A stretch of DNA of 47,859 nt, from the NCBI RefSeq assembly GCF_000429925.1, contig NZ_AUCU01000038.1, positions 1 to 47,859 of the forward strand. Direction: 5' to 3'. Position 1 is the stretch's first letter, and each line of letters starts with the position of its first letter. Of the stretch, positions 26,069 through 34,164 are shown one piece after another. The stretch comes from Desulfatirhabdium butyrativorans DSM 18734. GTDB lineage: Bacteria > Desulfobacterota > Desulfobacteria > Desulfobacterales > Desulfatirhabdiaceae. Under the pieces are notes generated by a model. That model saw only the letters and a list, made by a program, of their open reading frames with translations. It was not told the DNA's origin and searched no databases. Position numbers and translations under genes: made by a program.

Positions 26069-26391
26069 GTGCCTGAACGAAAACCCGTTTTGGGTGCAAC
26101 CTGAGCCGGAGGGCGGGCTGTTTTGCGATGCAGCGGGAACTTGTCTGAAGCCGCCGGAGATCACGCCAAAGACGTCACGCCAAAGGCGTGATTGGGCCGG
26201 GCGTTCTCCAGGAGAAAGCATAATATGAACCCCTCATTCATTGAATTCGGCTTTTCTGGACGGATCCGGACCCGCCCGGCCCTTACGATATCGGGCGGCA
26301 GTCCTGTGTTCCGCAGGATTTCACGCTGTATCGCAAAATTGCCTGCCCGCAGGCGGCGCGCTGATCCAAAACAGGTTTTCCGTTCTGAGAT
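26069..26391 (-). repeat. MITE-like element, family 1, copy A
   Basis: 323 bp. The left end GTGCCTGAACGAAAACCCG is intact and flanked by TA; the right end (GTTTTCCGTTCTGAGAT) is decayed. The whole sequence aligns with the reverse complement of 37588-37897, including AAGTTCCCGCTGCATCGCAA-type and GCAGGCGGCGC blocks. A reading frame inside (26161-26406, minus) translates similarly in both copies but looks incidental. Confidence 0.85.
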
Positions 26392-26454
26392 TAGATGATA
26401 ATCCAATTATCAGGGATGGCAAGTAGGACGAAGCGATTGCAAAAGTTCTTCTGT

Positions 26455-26523
26455 GTCACCCCAGCGAAAGTCGGAATCCATTCATTTCGAATCGTTATGG
26501 ACCCCGGCTTTCGCCGGGGTGAC
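26455..26523. repeat. REP-like 69-bp inverted repeat
   Basis: GTCACCCCAGCGAAAGTCGG at one end and CCGGCTTTCGCCGGGGTGAC at the other are inverted copies. The unit can fold into a long hairpin. A 68-bp copy is at 33979-34046, and half-units occur at 14366-14390, 22058-22083 and 31887-31910. Confidence 0.8.
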
Positions 26524-26619
26524 GAAAAATGGGGGTCATGCAATTGGCTCAGGGCGGACTCGATTTCCGTTTGATGGGCTACCCGAAGACGACGAACCGA
26601 CCAACATACGGGCTTCGGT

Positions 26620-27249
26620 TCAGGCGCTATCTGAGGGAGGTTTGGGGCAGTTGGGGCATCGGAACGCCCCGGGATTCAGGGATCTGCAGGAAACCAGGAT
26701 GTCGCGGATGGATTCGGCCCAGGCAGGGGTGACGAGCGCCCGGCCTTTTTCGCAACCGTCACAGGCCGGGAAGATGGTTTCAGCGGCAGTCAGCCGCTCG
26801 ATCAGCGCTTCGATTCGGACCGCCGCTTCGTTGAGCTCGTTTTTCAACCGCTTGAGTTCGATGTGGTTGAAGATGCGGGCATAGAGTTCCGCCGGATTGA
26901 CCGGTTTGGTGATGTAGTCGGCAGCCCCCAGTTGAAAGCCCCGGACGATGTCCTCGGTCTTGTCCATGGAGGAGAGAAAGATGATGGGGATTTCCTTGGT
27001 GCGGGAATTGAGGCGAAGCTGCCTGCAGACTTCATAGCCGTCCATCTCGGGCATGACAATGTCGAGCAGGATGAGCTCGGGCTTGAGCCTGGGAGCGGCC
27101 TGAAGCGCCTCCAGGCCGCTCTGGCACACCTGAATCCGATACCCCTGTTTGGCCAGAAGCCGCTCGAGCAGTTTCAGGTTGTCGGGTGCGTCGTCCACGA
27201 CCAGAATCAGGGATTCTTTGACAATGGTGGATTCTGAAGATTTCTTCAC
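26620..27249 (-). CDS. Response regulator with C-terminal cysteine-rich (CxxC/CPxC) domain
   Basis: This 209-residue protein starts at GTG 27249, six bases after GAGGAG; a longer frame to 27312 lacks this. The receiver domain occupies about 15-130: acidic pair in LILVVDDAPDN, phosphoacceptor in LILLDIVMPEMDGYE, and a lysine in ADYITKPVNP. It is followed by a coiled coil (about 135-160) and a cysteine-rich tail: ACDGC, a Trp-containing stretch, then RCPNC near the end. CxxC...CPxC tails of this kind occur on many Deltaproteobacterial PAS/REC proteins and probably bind zinc. There is no DNA-binding domain, so it works by protein contact. It is the last gene of the operon with the activase and dehydratase-family protein, 49 bases downstream. 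Confidence 0.88.
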   Translation of the reverse strand: MKKSSESTIVKESLILVVDDAPDNLKLLERLLAKQGYRIQVCQSGLEALQAAPRLKPELILLDIVMPEMDGYEVCRQLRLNSRTKEIPIIFLSSMDKTEDIVRGFQLGAADYITKPVNPAELYARIFNHIELKRLKNELNEAAVRIEALIERLTAAETIFPACDGCEKGRALVTPAWAESIRDILVSCRSLNPGAFRCPNCPKPPSDSA

Positions 27250-27298
27250 GTCAGGCTCCTCTTGGTGGCGGCAGATGCGTGGGATGTTTCGGGTCGCT

Positions 27299-28075
27299 TC
27301 AGGGTTTTCCACCGTTTGAGGCGATCAGCGCTGCGCCGATGGCGCCGGTTACCTGGGCATGATCGTTGACCAGAATGGGCGTCCCCAATTTGGCTTCGAG
27401 GGCTTTGACGATGCCGATATTTCGGGCAACCCCGCCCGTCATCATGACCGGCGGACTCCATTTCATCCGGTTGAGCATGGCGCCGATCCGGCCGGCAACG
27501 GATTCGTGAATCCCCGCGATGATGTTTTCCCGGGTTTCTCCTTTGGAAATCAGCGAAATGACTTCCGATTCGGCAAATACCGTGCACAGGCTGCTGATGG
27601 CCGCCGGTGCCTGGGCCTGCAGGGAAATACCGCCGAATTCCTCGATCTCGGCATGAAGCGCCCGGGCCATGACTTCCAGAAACCGCCCGGTACCGGCCGC
27701 ACACTTGTCGTTCATGGCGAAATCCTTTACCCGGCCCCGATCATCCAGCAGGATGGCCTTGCTGTCCTGCCCGCCGATGTCGATGATGGTCCGGGCGGAA
27801 GGATCCAGAAAATGCACGCCCGCTGCATGGCAGGTGATTTCCGTGACCGCCTTCTGAGCGAAGGTGACGCTGTTTCTGCCGTAGCCCGTTGCAACGATGG
27901 CGTCGATGCGGGTCGGGTTCATGCCGATTGCGCTGACGATGGCCTCAAATACGTCTTCACCTGCCTGCCTTGCGTTGTAACCCGTTGGAAGGGTATGAAC
28001 GGCCAGTAACTTGCCGTTTTCGATCACGGCCGCCTTGGCCGTAATCGATCCGATATCGATTCCTGCAGTGATCAT
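27299..28075 (-). CDS. 2-hydroxyacyl-CoA dehydratase activator (HgdC/YjiL-like ATPase)
   Basis: This 258-residue ASKHA-fold ATPase holds one 4Fe-4S cluster between two subunits and injects low-potential electrons into its partner. The start is ATG 28075, overlapping the upstream stop (ATGA); an in-frame extension to 28198 lies inside the neighbour and is rejected. Motifs: ITAGIDIGSITAKAAVIENG (phosphate 1), IVATGYGRNSV, TIIDIGGQDSKAI, the cluster cysteine in MNDKCAAGTGRFLE, a second cysteine in ISSLCTVFAESEV, and MMTGGVARNIGIV. All expected residues are present. The gene upstream encodes the protein it should activate. Confidence 0.93.
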   Translation of the reverse strand: MITAGIDIGSITAKAAVIENGKLLAVHTLPTGYNARQAGEDVFEAIVSAIGMNPTRIDAIVATGYGRNSVTFAQKAVTEITCHAAGVHFLDPSARTIIDIGGQDSKAILLDDRGRVKDFAMNDKCAAGTGRFLEVMARALHAEIEEFGGISLQAQAPAAISSLCTVFAESEVISLISKGETRENIIAGIHESVAGRIGAMLNRMKWSPPVMMTGGVARNIGIVKALEAKLGTPILVNDHAQVTGAIGAALIASNGGKP

Positions 28076-29295
28076 CGTTGCATCATCTCCATGAAGGCGT
28101 CGATTCGCGCCTCGATCTGGGCCTCCGAAAACTGCCTCGGGTCGACCATGTCGGCATCGAGCAGGAGCACCGGAATGCCCCGGGCCCGGCGGATCCATTC
28201 GGCCATGTCGTACTGGCCGAAGGAATAGGGTTTGCAGCTCCGGTTGGAATGCATCACCACCCCGTGAATGTCGTATGTATCGATCATTTTCATCAGGATA
28301 TCGGCCATGGCGTCGATGCCCAGATTCAGGTAGATTCGGGTATACCCTTCCGCCATGGAGCCGAGAAAATCGGCTTCATCCATGTAGGGCAGTGAACTGC
28401 ACCATGCCGATGTGTATGTGTCTGCCACCAGGCAGGCATTCCAGGAGGCGAATTTTTCGGAAAGCCATTTGGTGCGGTACCAGACGGGAAGATTGTCCCA
28501 GAGTAGACGGTAGCGCTCGTTTTCGACTGCACCGATTCCCTGGGCGATCCGCTCTTCGAGTTCCGCAAGGAGCATCCGGTAATAATCGATCACGATCGGC
28601 GTTCCCCGAAGGGTGACGATGAGGGCCAGATGAAAAAAGGCATCGAATGCGCTCATGGGTGCCGGATGATGCCGCAGGGTCAGCAGCACCTGCTGCCACA
28701 GGCGCTGGGCCTCGATGGAAAGCCTGCCGACTTGCTGCATCCGCTCCCGGTCGAAAGGCCGCTGCAATACCGTTTCCAGAAAAACGATGTAATTTTCGAC
28801 CTGAGATCGGACATAGGTTCTGGCTTCTGCGGAAAAACCGGTGTGGCATACCGGGGTATCGAGGATGAAGAGCGGAACATCGAAGCGCCTTGCCTGGATT
28901 TCATACCATTTGAGCACGGTGCCGCAGATGTTGTTGCAGCAGACCAGCATGTCCGGCGCCGGAAGTCCGCCGATGGGGCCGCCATTCGTGACGGCGCAGC
29001 CGATGTCCGCCCTGGCGTAGGAGCACAGATCCGATGGATATCCCATGGATTCTGCCGTTTCACACAGTCCGGCGCCCATCTTTGCGGCTCCGATCATGGC
29101 GCCGTGGTTTTCCGGATAAACCGGGATGACGTCCATGGCGAGCAAGGGTTCCACCGGGCCGCCGCTGGTGATCCATGCCACCTTTTTCCCGGTATCCCGG
29201 GCGGTCTTTGCGCCGATATAATACTCGGTCATGATATCTTTCATTCTGGCGACCGAGGCCAGTTTCTTGTTTTCGGGCTTGAGCGTCGTCATCAC
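28072..29295 (-). CDS. 2-hydroxyacyl-CoA dehydratase/BCR-family protein, single subunit (YjiM/DCCP-like)
   Basis: This 407-residue iron-sulfur protein belongs to the family of 2-hydroxyacyl-CoA dehydratase subunits, benzoyl-CoA reductase BcrB/C and the double-cubane cluster protein. A GTG start at 29295 or the ATG at 29292 are both possible. Candidate cluster cysteines are in GLCETAESMGYPSDLCSYAR, DIGCAVTNGG, LVCCNNICGTVL, TPVCHTGF, SAWCSSLPYMD and SNRSCKPYSFGQYD. Dehydratases and reductases of this family are normally made from two different subunits encoded side by side; here only one is present, followed by the activase. That is the arrangement of E. coli yjiM-yjiL and of DCCP with its reductase. 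The substrate is unknown. It heads an operon with a response regulator, which is unusual. Confidence 0.88.
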   Translation of the reverse strand: MMTTLKPENKKLASVARMKDIMTEYYIGAKTARDTGKKVAWITSGGPVEPLLAMDVIPVYPENHGAMIGAAKMGAGLCETAESMGYPSDLCSYARADIGCAVTNGGPIGGLPAPDMLVCCNNICGTVLKWYEIQARRFDVPLFILDTPVCHTGFSAEARTYVRSQVENYIVFLETVLQRPFDRERMQQVGRLSIEAQRLWQQVLLTLRHHPAPMSAFDAFFHLALIVTLRGTPIVIDYYRMLLAELEERIAQGIGAVENERYRLLWDNLPVWYRTKWLSEKFASWNACLVADTYTSAWCSSLPYMDEADFLGSMAEGYTRIYLNLGIDAMADILMKMIDTYDIHGVVMHSNRSCKPYSFGQYDMAEWIRRARGIPVLLLDADMVDPRQFSEAQIEARIDAFMEMMQR

Positions 29296-29561
29296 TTGTT
29301 TTCCAATCGGATCAAATGGGAAATGAGAGAATGAAATAGATTATCCGAGAAATGCCGATCATATCAAACAGAAAATGGAGGGCCATCAGCTCTTTGGATG
29401 ATGCCCTAGCGACAATCTGTTGCTACCGAGCCCATTGCAAAAGCGCTTGCGGGTTATTCTGGGGAAGACAATTAAAGGGTTGAAAGTTTTCTGCCGATAC
29501 TCTATGAGAGAAAGACATTATCCATCACCCTTTTCCGAAATGACCAGAAACGGTTTATTCC
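29296..29561. promoter_or_regulatory. Divergent promoter region of the dehydratase operon and HD-GYP gene
   Basis: 266 bp between two divergent start codons, so it must hold promoters in both directions. I cannot point to convincing -35/-10 pairs. Confidence 0.4.
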
Positions 29562-31109
29562 ATGACCTCACCTATCAAAGCGGAAAACATCCTATTCGTG
29601 GATGACGAAGAAAGCATCCTCGAAGTTGCCAAAGAGTTTTTCACCATTCGGGGATATAAAGTCTTCACTGCACAGAACGGCGAACAGGCTTATGAAATTC
29701 TGAAGAGTACGCGAATCGATTGCTGTTTTACCGATATCAACATGCCGGTGATGAATGGCATCGAGCTGGCGGAAAAAATCAACCGGCTCGACAACACCAT
29801 CCCGGTGGTCATCATGACCGGCTTCCCTTCCCTCGAAAACACCCTCAAGACCCTGAAAAACGGCGTCGTCGATTTTCTCATCAAACCGGTCAACCTCAAC
29901 CATATGGAGCTGTGCATCCAGCGGGTGCTGCAACAGCGAAGGCTTTTTGTCGAAAACATCCTGCTCAAGGAAGAAGCCGAACAGAAGGCCAGGCTCGAGG
30001 AGCTCAATCGCGAATTGACGCAGAAGGTCAAGGACCTGAAAACCATGAACCGGATCACGAACGAATTTCTGATGCTGACCAGCAGCACGGATGTCTTCGA
30101 TCGATTGGTCCGGATGGCCGTTGAAATATCCAAGGCCGATGCGGCGATGTTTCACCTGATCCATGAAATGATCGATCAGCCCGTTCTGGTCAGCCGCTTT
30201 TTATGCGCTGACGATCCGGCAGCATTGGTGTTATCCCAAACGGTTCCGCCGGAATTTGTCAAGGATGTGGGGGGTGAAAAAATGCCCTTCATTGCCTCAC
30301 CGGATGCGCTGAATCCGATTTCCGAACATGTCGGCTCTCTCATGGCCTCTCCGCTGACGATTCGGGGCAGGGTCTTTGGCGTACTGACAGCCGCCAAAAT
30401 GCCGGAGAAATACGAATTCGAAGAAAAAGACCTGTTCTATCTTTCGGTGATGACCAGCCATGCAGCATACGCCATCGAAAACCTGGCGCTCTACGAGAAC
30501 ATCTACCAGAACCTGTTTTCGACCATTTACGCTTTTGTGCGGGCGATCGGGGCAAGAGATTCCTACACGGAACACCATTGCAATCGGGTGACCCGTGTGG
30601 CCAGAATGATTGCCGAACACATGGGCTGCTCCGAGGAAGAGCTCGACATTCTCTATACGGGCGGGCTCCTGCATGACATCGGCAAGATCGGGATCCGGGA
30701 TGAAATTCTGCTCAAGCCCGCCCGTCTGACCGAAGAAGAATACGAAATCATCAAGACGCATACGACCATCGGGGCCAATATTGTCGGTCAGATCGGCCTG
30801 TGGGAGAGGGAGCAGGGCATCATTCGACACCACCATGAACGCTACGACGGGAAAGGATACCCGGACGGGCTGAGCGGAGAAGCGATTCCGTATCTGGCCC
30901 GCGTCCTGACCGTTGCCGATGTCTATGACGCCCTCGCATCGGATCGAACCTATCGCAGGCGGATGAGCGAGGAGAAGATTCTCCAGATCATCCGGGAAGG
31001 ACGCGGGACCCAGTTCGATCCCCAAATCGTCGATGTTTTTCTGGAGTTGTATCAAAAAGGGATTATTCAGCAGCACGATTCCTGTCCGTGTGCAACCGGA
31101 AATTTGTAG
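29562..31109 (+). CDS. Response regulator with GAF and HD-GYP domains (c-di-GMP phosphodiesterase)
   Basis: This 515-residue signalling protein is predicted to hydrolyse cyclic di-GMP. The receiver domain is at about 9-125 with phosphoacceptor Asp58 (CCFTDINMPVMNG) and FLIKPVNLNHM. A coiled coil follows at about 135-170, then a GAF-like domain (about 175-310). The HD-GYP domain at about 320-500 carries LLHDIGKIGI, RHHHERYDGKGYPDGL and ADVYDALASDRTYR, with all metal-binding residues visible. The cognate kinase is not in the window. It is divergent from the dehydratase-activase-response regulator operon, so two receiver proteins flank that intergenic region and may share a kinase. Confidence 0.93.
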   Translation: MTSPIKAENILFVDDEESILEVAKEFFTIRGYKVFTAQNGEQAYEILKSTRIDCCFTDINMPVMNGIELAEKINRLDNTIPVVIMTGFPSLENTLKTLKNGVVDFLIKPVNLNHMELCIQRVLQQRRLFVENILLKEEAEQKARLEELNRELTQKVKDLKTMNRITNEFLMLTSSTDVFDRLVRMAVEISKADAAMFHLIHEMIDQPVLVSRFLCADDPAALVLSQTVPPEFVKDVGGEKMPFIASPDALNPISEHVGSLMASPLTIRGRVFGVLTAAKMPEKYEFEEKDLFYLSVMTSHAAYAIENLALYENIYQNLFSTIYAFVRAIGARDSYTEHHCNRVTRVARMIAEHMGCSEEELDILYTGGLLHDIGKIGIRDEILLKPARLTEEEYEIIKTHTTIGANIVGQIGLWEREQGIIRHHHERYDGKGYPDGLSGEAIPYLARVLTVADVYDALASDRTYRRRMSEEKILQIIREGRGTQFDPQIVDVFLELYQKGIIQQHDSCPCATGNL

Positions 31110-31260
31110 GTTTTGAGCCAACCAGAGCCGCCGCTTTTCTCCCCCTCCAAGGCCGTTTTGCTCTTTCGGTAACCTCCCCGTATCTATCCGCCTCACTTTT
31201 TTTGAAAAGGAATTCCAGCGTCGTGGAATCCGTCATGGCCCAAATACCACGGATACCCTA

Positions 31261-31350
31261 GTGCCTGAACGGAAAACCCCTGTTTGGAGCAGCGCGCCGC
31301 CTGCCCTCAGGCTCAGGTTGCACCCCAAAACGGGTTTTCCGTTCAGACAC
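31261..31350 (+). repeat. MITE-like element, family 1, copy B (internally deleted, 90 bp)
   Basis: The ends GTGCCTGAACGGAAAACCCC and CGGGTTTTCCGTTCAGACAC are inverted repeats, directly flanked by TA on both sides, as expected for TA target duplication. The left 45 bases match the left end of 37588-37897 and the right 45 match its right end, so the middle ~220 bp have been lost. Confidence 0.88.
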
Positions 31351-31625
31351 TACCCTGTGTTGCTTGCGTTTCATCGAATCCTTGAAACGTACCTGGACGC
31401 AGGCCTTGCTGATCCGATAACGCGCTTTGCATGCAAGCAGGCGATGTTGCGGTGTGTCTGAAGCCACGGCCGCATGCTTACACCCAGGAATTGATCGCCA
31501 CGTCAGACCGGTTCCCGATGTATCGCAAACCAACGCGCACTTCGGAACTGGCGGGCCTCATGCGGAGATTCCATTCCGACACGATTTTCTCAAGAATCAG
31601 GCTGGTTGTGATGGGTATATTTTCC

Positions 31626-31640
31626 AATGGTAATGCCATT
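31626..31640. promoter_or_regulatory. Candidate LldR/FCD-type operator 1 of the lactate permease
   Basis: AATGGTAATGCCATT is a 15-bp inverted repeat close to the AATTGGTnnnACCAATT consensus of GntR/FCD lactate regulators. It is 203 bp (centre to centre) upstream of a second, better copy. Confidence 0.55.
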
Positions 31641-31777
31641 ATAACTATTGGCCATATTGCATGAGGGAAGCGGTTTTCCTTACGTGCAATGAGCGGCGCC
31701 CGTGCACGCCATTAGCGAAACGATCTTTATCGAAAATATCGAGATATGAAAAGGTTGGGTCGTCCCATAAATTTTGC

Positions 31778-31806
31778 TTGACAATAGATTTCACCCTCTG
31801 TAAATG
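31778..31806 (+). promoter_or_regulatory. Possible promoter of the lactate permease
   Basis: TTGACA (31778-31783) is a perfect -35. With a 17-base spacer the -10 would be TAAATG (31801-31806), a weak match. The operator at 31829-31843 would then lie just downstream of the start site, a usual repressor position. Confidence 0.4.
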
Positions 31807-31828
31807 GGAGCCAAAGGTAATGAAAGCA

Positions 31829-31843
31829 AATGGTATTACCATT
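31829..31843. promoter_or_regulatory. Candidate LldR/FCD-type operator 2 of the lactate permease
   Basis: AATGGTATTACCATT is a perfect 15-bp palindrome containing TGGTnnnACCA, the core recognised by LldR/PdhR-like GntR regulators. It lies 220 bases before the permease start codon. Two sites about 200 bp apart would allow repression by looping, as known for lldPRD of E. coli. Confidence 0.62.
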
Positions 31844-32062
31844 AAATGAGCATGGGGTTCCGATCCTCCTCCGGACACGAAAATCCGGCCGGCTTTCGCC
31901 AGGGGATGACGGGCTTCAATGTCGAGTGCCTACTCCCGTGTTTTCACAATAATTTTCAGGAAAGACGGGAATCTGCCTTCAGGCTGTCATCTTGACAGCA
32001 TGTTGTGTTTAGAATGCGGGGAGGACTTTCATAATCATATTATTTTCAGGAGGAACCAGAAG

Positions 32063-33835
32063 ATGACTTGGACAATCGTTACCGATCCACTCGGCAATCT
32101 GGGGCTTTCGGCCCTGATGGCTGCCATCCCCATTTTCTATCTGTTCTGGGCGCTTGCCGTAAAGCGGATGAAAGGCCACTGGGCGGCAATCAGCGCCGTT
32201 GTCATTGCTGTCGTTGTCGCCATCGCAGGCTATGGAATGCCGGTGCATCTGGCGCTGCTTTCCACATTCAACGGCATGCTTTTCGGGTTGTGGCCCGTAG
32301 CGTGGATTGTCGTTACGGCGGTCTTTATCTACAATCTTTCGGTGCGAACCGGCCAGTTTGAAGTCATCAAGAATTCGCTGGCATCCATCTCCGATGATCG
32401 CCGGATGCAGGCCCTGCTGATCGCCTTTTCTTTTGGGGCCTTTCTGGAAGGCGCAGCCGGCTTCGGGACGCCGGTGGCGATTTCCGCGGCAATGCTCGCA
32501 GGCCTCGGATTTGTGCCCCTCTATGCGGCAGGCATTTGCCTGCTTGCCAACACAGCCCCTGTCGCCTTCGGTGCGATCGGTATCCCGATCATCGTGGCCG
32601 GACAGGTTTCCGGTGTCGATACCATGGCCATCAGTCAGATGGTAGGACGCACATTGCCTTTCTTGAGTGTCCTGATTCCACTGTATCTGGTGATTCTGAT
32701 GAGCGGCTGGAAAAAAGGTATCGAGGTGTGGCCCGCCGCGCTGGTTTCCGGCGGCTCCTTCGCCTTGACCCAGTTTTTTTCATCGAACTATCTGGGGCCG
32801 ATGCTTCCGGACATTCTTTCGTCCATTGCCTCCATCGTATGTACGGTCATTTTTCTGAAATTATGGCATCCCAAAGAAAGCTGGCGTTTCCCGCACGAAG
32901 AAAAGGCAGTGGGAAGAGAAAAACTTCGGTATTCAGGGGGCCAGGTTTTCCGGGCATGGACTCCTTTCATTCTGCTGTCGATTTTTGTCGCCGCCTGGGG
33001 TATCAAGCCCATCAAGGAGTTTCTGGATCATTATACGCTTTTCAAGTTTCAGATTTCCGGTCTCCACAACATGGTAATCCGCGGGGACAAACCCATGGCC
33101 GCCGTTTATGCCTTCAACCTGCTGAGTGCTGCCGGCACGGCCATCCTTCTGGCCGGTCTCTTCTCCATCCCCGTTATGGGTGCATCTATCGCAACTGCTG
33201 GAAAAGTTGCAGGAGAAACGCTGAAAACATTGCGCTGGCCCATCGTGACGATTGCAACGATCCTCGGGTTTGCATACATCATGAATTTTTCCGGAATGGC
33301 GGTTACATTGGGCTTGGCTTTTGCGGCAACCGGAAAATTTTTCCCCTTCTTCTCGCCGTTCTTGGGCTGGTTGGGCGTCTTCATGACCGGCTCCGACACT
33401 TCGACAAATGCACTCTTCGGGAAACTGCAGGAAGTCACTGCCACCAAGATCGGCGTTGATCCGGTGATTACCGTCTCGGGTAACACCGCGGGTGGCGTGT
33501 GCGGGAAGATGATCTCGCCTCAGTCCATCGCTGTGGCAACCGCAGCGACGAATCTGGTCGGCCGGGAAGGCGATATCTTCCGGTTTACGCTGAAACATTC
33601 GCTGATTCTGACAATGGTTATCGCACTGATGAGTTATGCATTTGCCTATGTCGTGCCGTGGATCGTACCGATTTACGAAAAGGCTCATACAACGGCTGCC
33701 GGATTGCCGGCAAAGGCGGCAGCAGCCTTTAACCCTTGGGTCGGCGGAACATACCTGCTGATTGCTTTGGCCATTGTTGTCGTAATAACCATTCTCGCGA
33801 ATCTCTTGGGAAAAGGGGAAACGATGAGCGCTTGA
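32063..33835 (+). CDS. lldP: L-lactate permease
   Basis: This 590-residue inner-membrane lactate:proton symporter starts at 32063, after CAGGAGG; the in-frame upstream ATG at 31919 falls in the leader. It has about 13 hydrophobic segments and family motifs FSFGAFLEGAAGFGTPVAIS, NTAPVAFGAIGIPI, TGSDTSTNALFGKLQ and TAGGVCGKMISPQSIAVATA. It supplies lactate to the LutC and LutB-LutA proteins encoded downstream. The 329-bp gap before lutC is occupied by repeats. Two candidate operators upstream point to control by a GntR/FCD lactate regulator not encoded beside it. Confidence 0.94.
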   Translation: MTWTIVTDPLGNLGLSALMAAIPIFYLFWALAVKRMKGHWAAISAVVIAVVVAIAGYGMPVHLALLSTFNGMLFGLWPVAWIVVTAVFIYNLSVRTGQFEVIKNSLASISDDRRMQALLIAFSFGAFLEGAAGFGTPVAISAAMLAGLGFVPLYAAGICLLANTAPVAFGAIGIPIIVAGQVSGVDTMAISQMVGRTLPFLSVLIPLYLVILMSGWKKGIEVWPAALVSGGSFALTQFFSSNYLGPMLPDILSSIASIVCTVIFLKLWHPKESWRFPHEEKAVGREKLRYSGGQVFRAWTPFILLSIFVAAWGIKPIKEFLDHYTLFKFQISGLHNMVIRGDKPMAAVYAFNLLSAAGTAILLAGLFSIPVMGASIATAGKVAGETLKTLRWPIVTIATILGFAYIMNFSGMAVTLGLAFAATGKFFPFFSPFLGWLGVFMTGSDTSTNALFGKLQEVTATKIGVDPVITVSGNTAGGVCGKMISPQSIAVATAATNLVGREGDIFRFTLKHSLILTMVIALMSYAFAYVVPWIVPIYEKAHTTAAGLPAKAAAAFNPWVGGTYLLIALAIVVVITILANLLGKGETMSA

Positions 33836-33978
33836 TATTGACGAAGGGCTCAGGAAACAGTAGCGTCGATTCGGAGCAGCGTATTGCCTGTCTGCAGGTG
33901 GCGTGCTGCTCCGGACAGGGCGTTATTGATCGGGCAGCGCATGATGAAGTCGCAAATCGTCGAAGAACACCTGATGGG

Positions 33979-34046
33979 GTCATTCCGGCAAAAGCCGGAA
34001 TTCAGTTGTCGAACAGGTTAAGGACCCCGGCTTTCGCCGGAGTGAC
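33979..34046. repeat. REP-like 68-bp inverted repeat
   Basis: GTCATTCCGGCAAAAGCCGG at the left and CCGGCTTTCGCCGGAGTGAC at the right form an inverted pair, matching 26455-26523 in length and layout. Confidence 0.8.
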
Positions 34047-34078
34047 ATTGCAGAGTCGGGATTTCCCCAGAGTCAATG

Positions 34079-34112
34079 TGATTGACTCCTGACTTCTGAC
34101 TCCTGACTTCTG
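34079..34112. repeat. Heptanucleotide tandem repeat array
   Basis: Alternating CTGACTC and CTGACTT units, about four copies, directly after the REP unit and before lutC. Confidence 0.7.
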
Positions 34113-34164
34113 TTTTCACGATTCCTTTGGCCGAATAATCTATGCGTTCAAATGAGGAAATGCC

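Larger units (their letters stand above)
26027..26619. other. Non-coding region holding an operator, a MITE and a REP unit
   Basis: 593 bp between the CoADR start and the end of the response-regulator gene. It is almost entirely accounted for by the tandem 11-mer (26043-26064), MITE family 1 copy A (26069-26391) and a REP-like unit (26455-26523). No gene. Confidence 0.7.
31110..32062. other. Long intergenic region upstream of the lactate permease
   Basis: 953 bp. It contains a 90-bp MITE (31261-31350), two operator-like palindromes (31626-31640 and 31829-31843), a possible promoter between them, half of a REP-like unit (31887-31910) and a leader ending in CAGGAGG nine bases before the permease start. 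I see no gene. In-frame starts upstream of 32063 lack a ribosome site. Confidence 0.6.
33836..34164. other. Repeat-filled gap between lactate permease and lutC
   Basis: 329 bp with a 68-bp REP-like unit (33979-34046) and a heptanucleotide array (34079-34112). GAGGAA before the ATG at 34165 is the lutC ribosome site. No gene. Confidence 0.6.

Noticed and set aside
26161-26406. 81-residue frame inside MITE copy A as a gene
   Set aside because: It recurs in copy C only because the repeat is the same; its start lies in or at decayed repeat sequence without a ribosome site.
31919-32062. 48-residue N-terminal extension of the lactate permease
   Set aside because: The extension is not hydrophobic, matches no permease N-terminus I know and has no ribosome site, whereas CAGGAGG precedes 32063.
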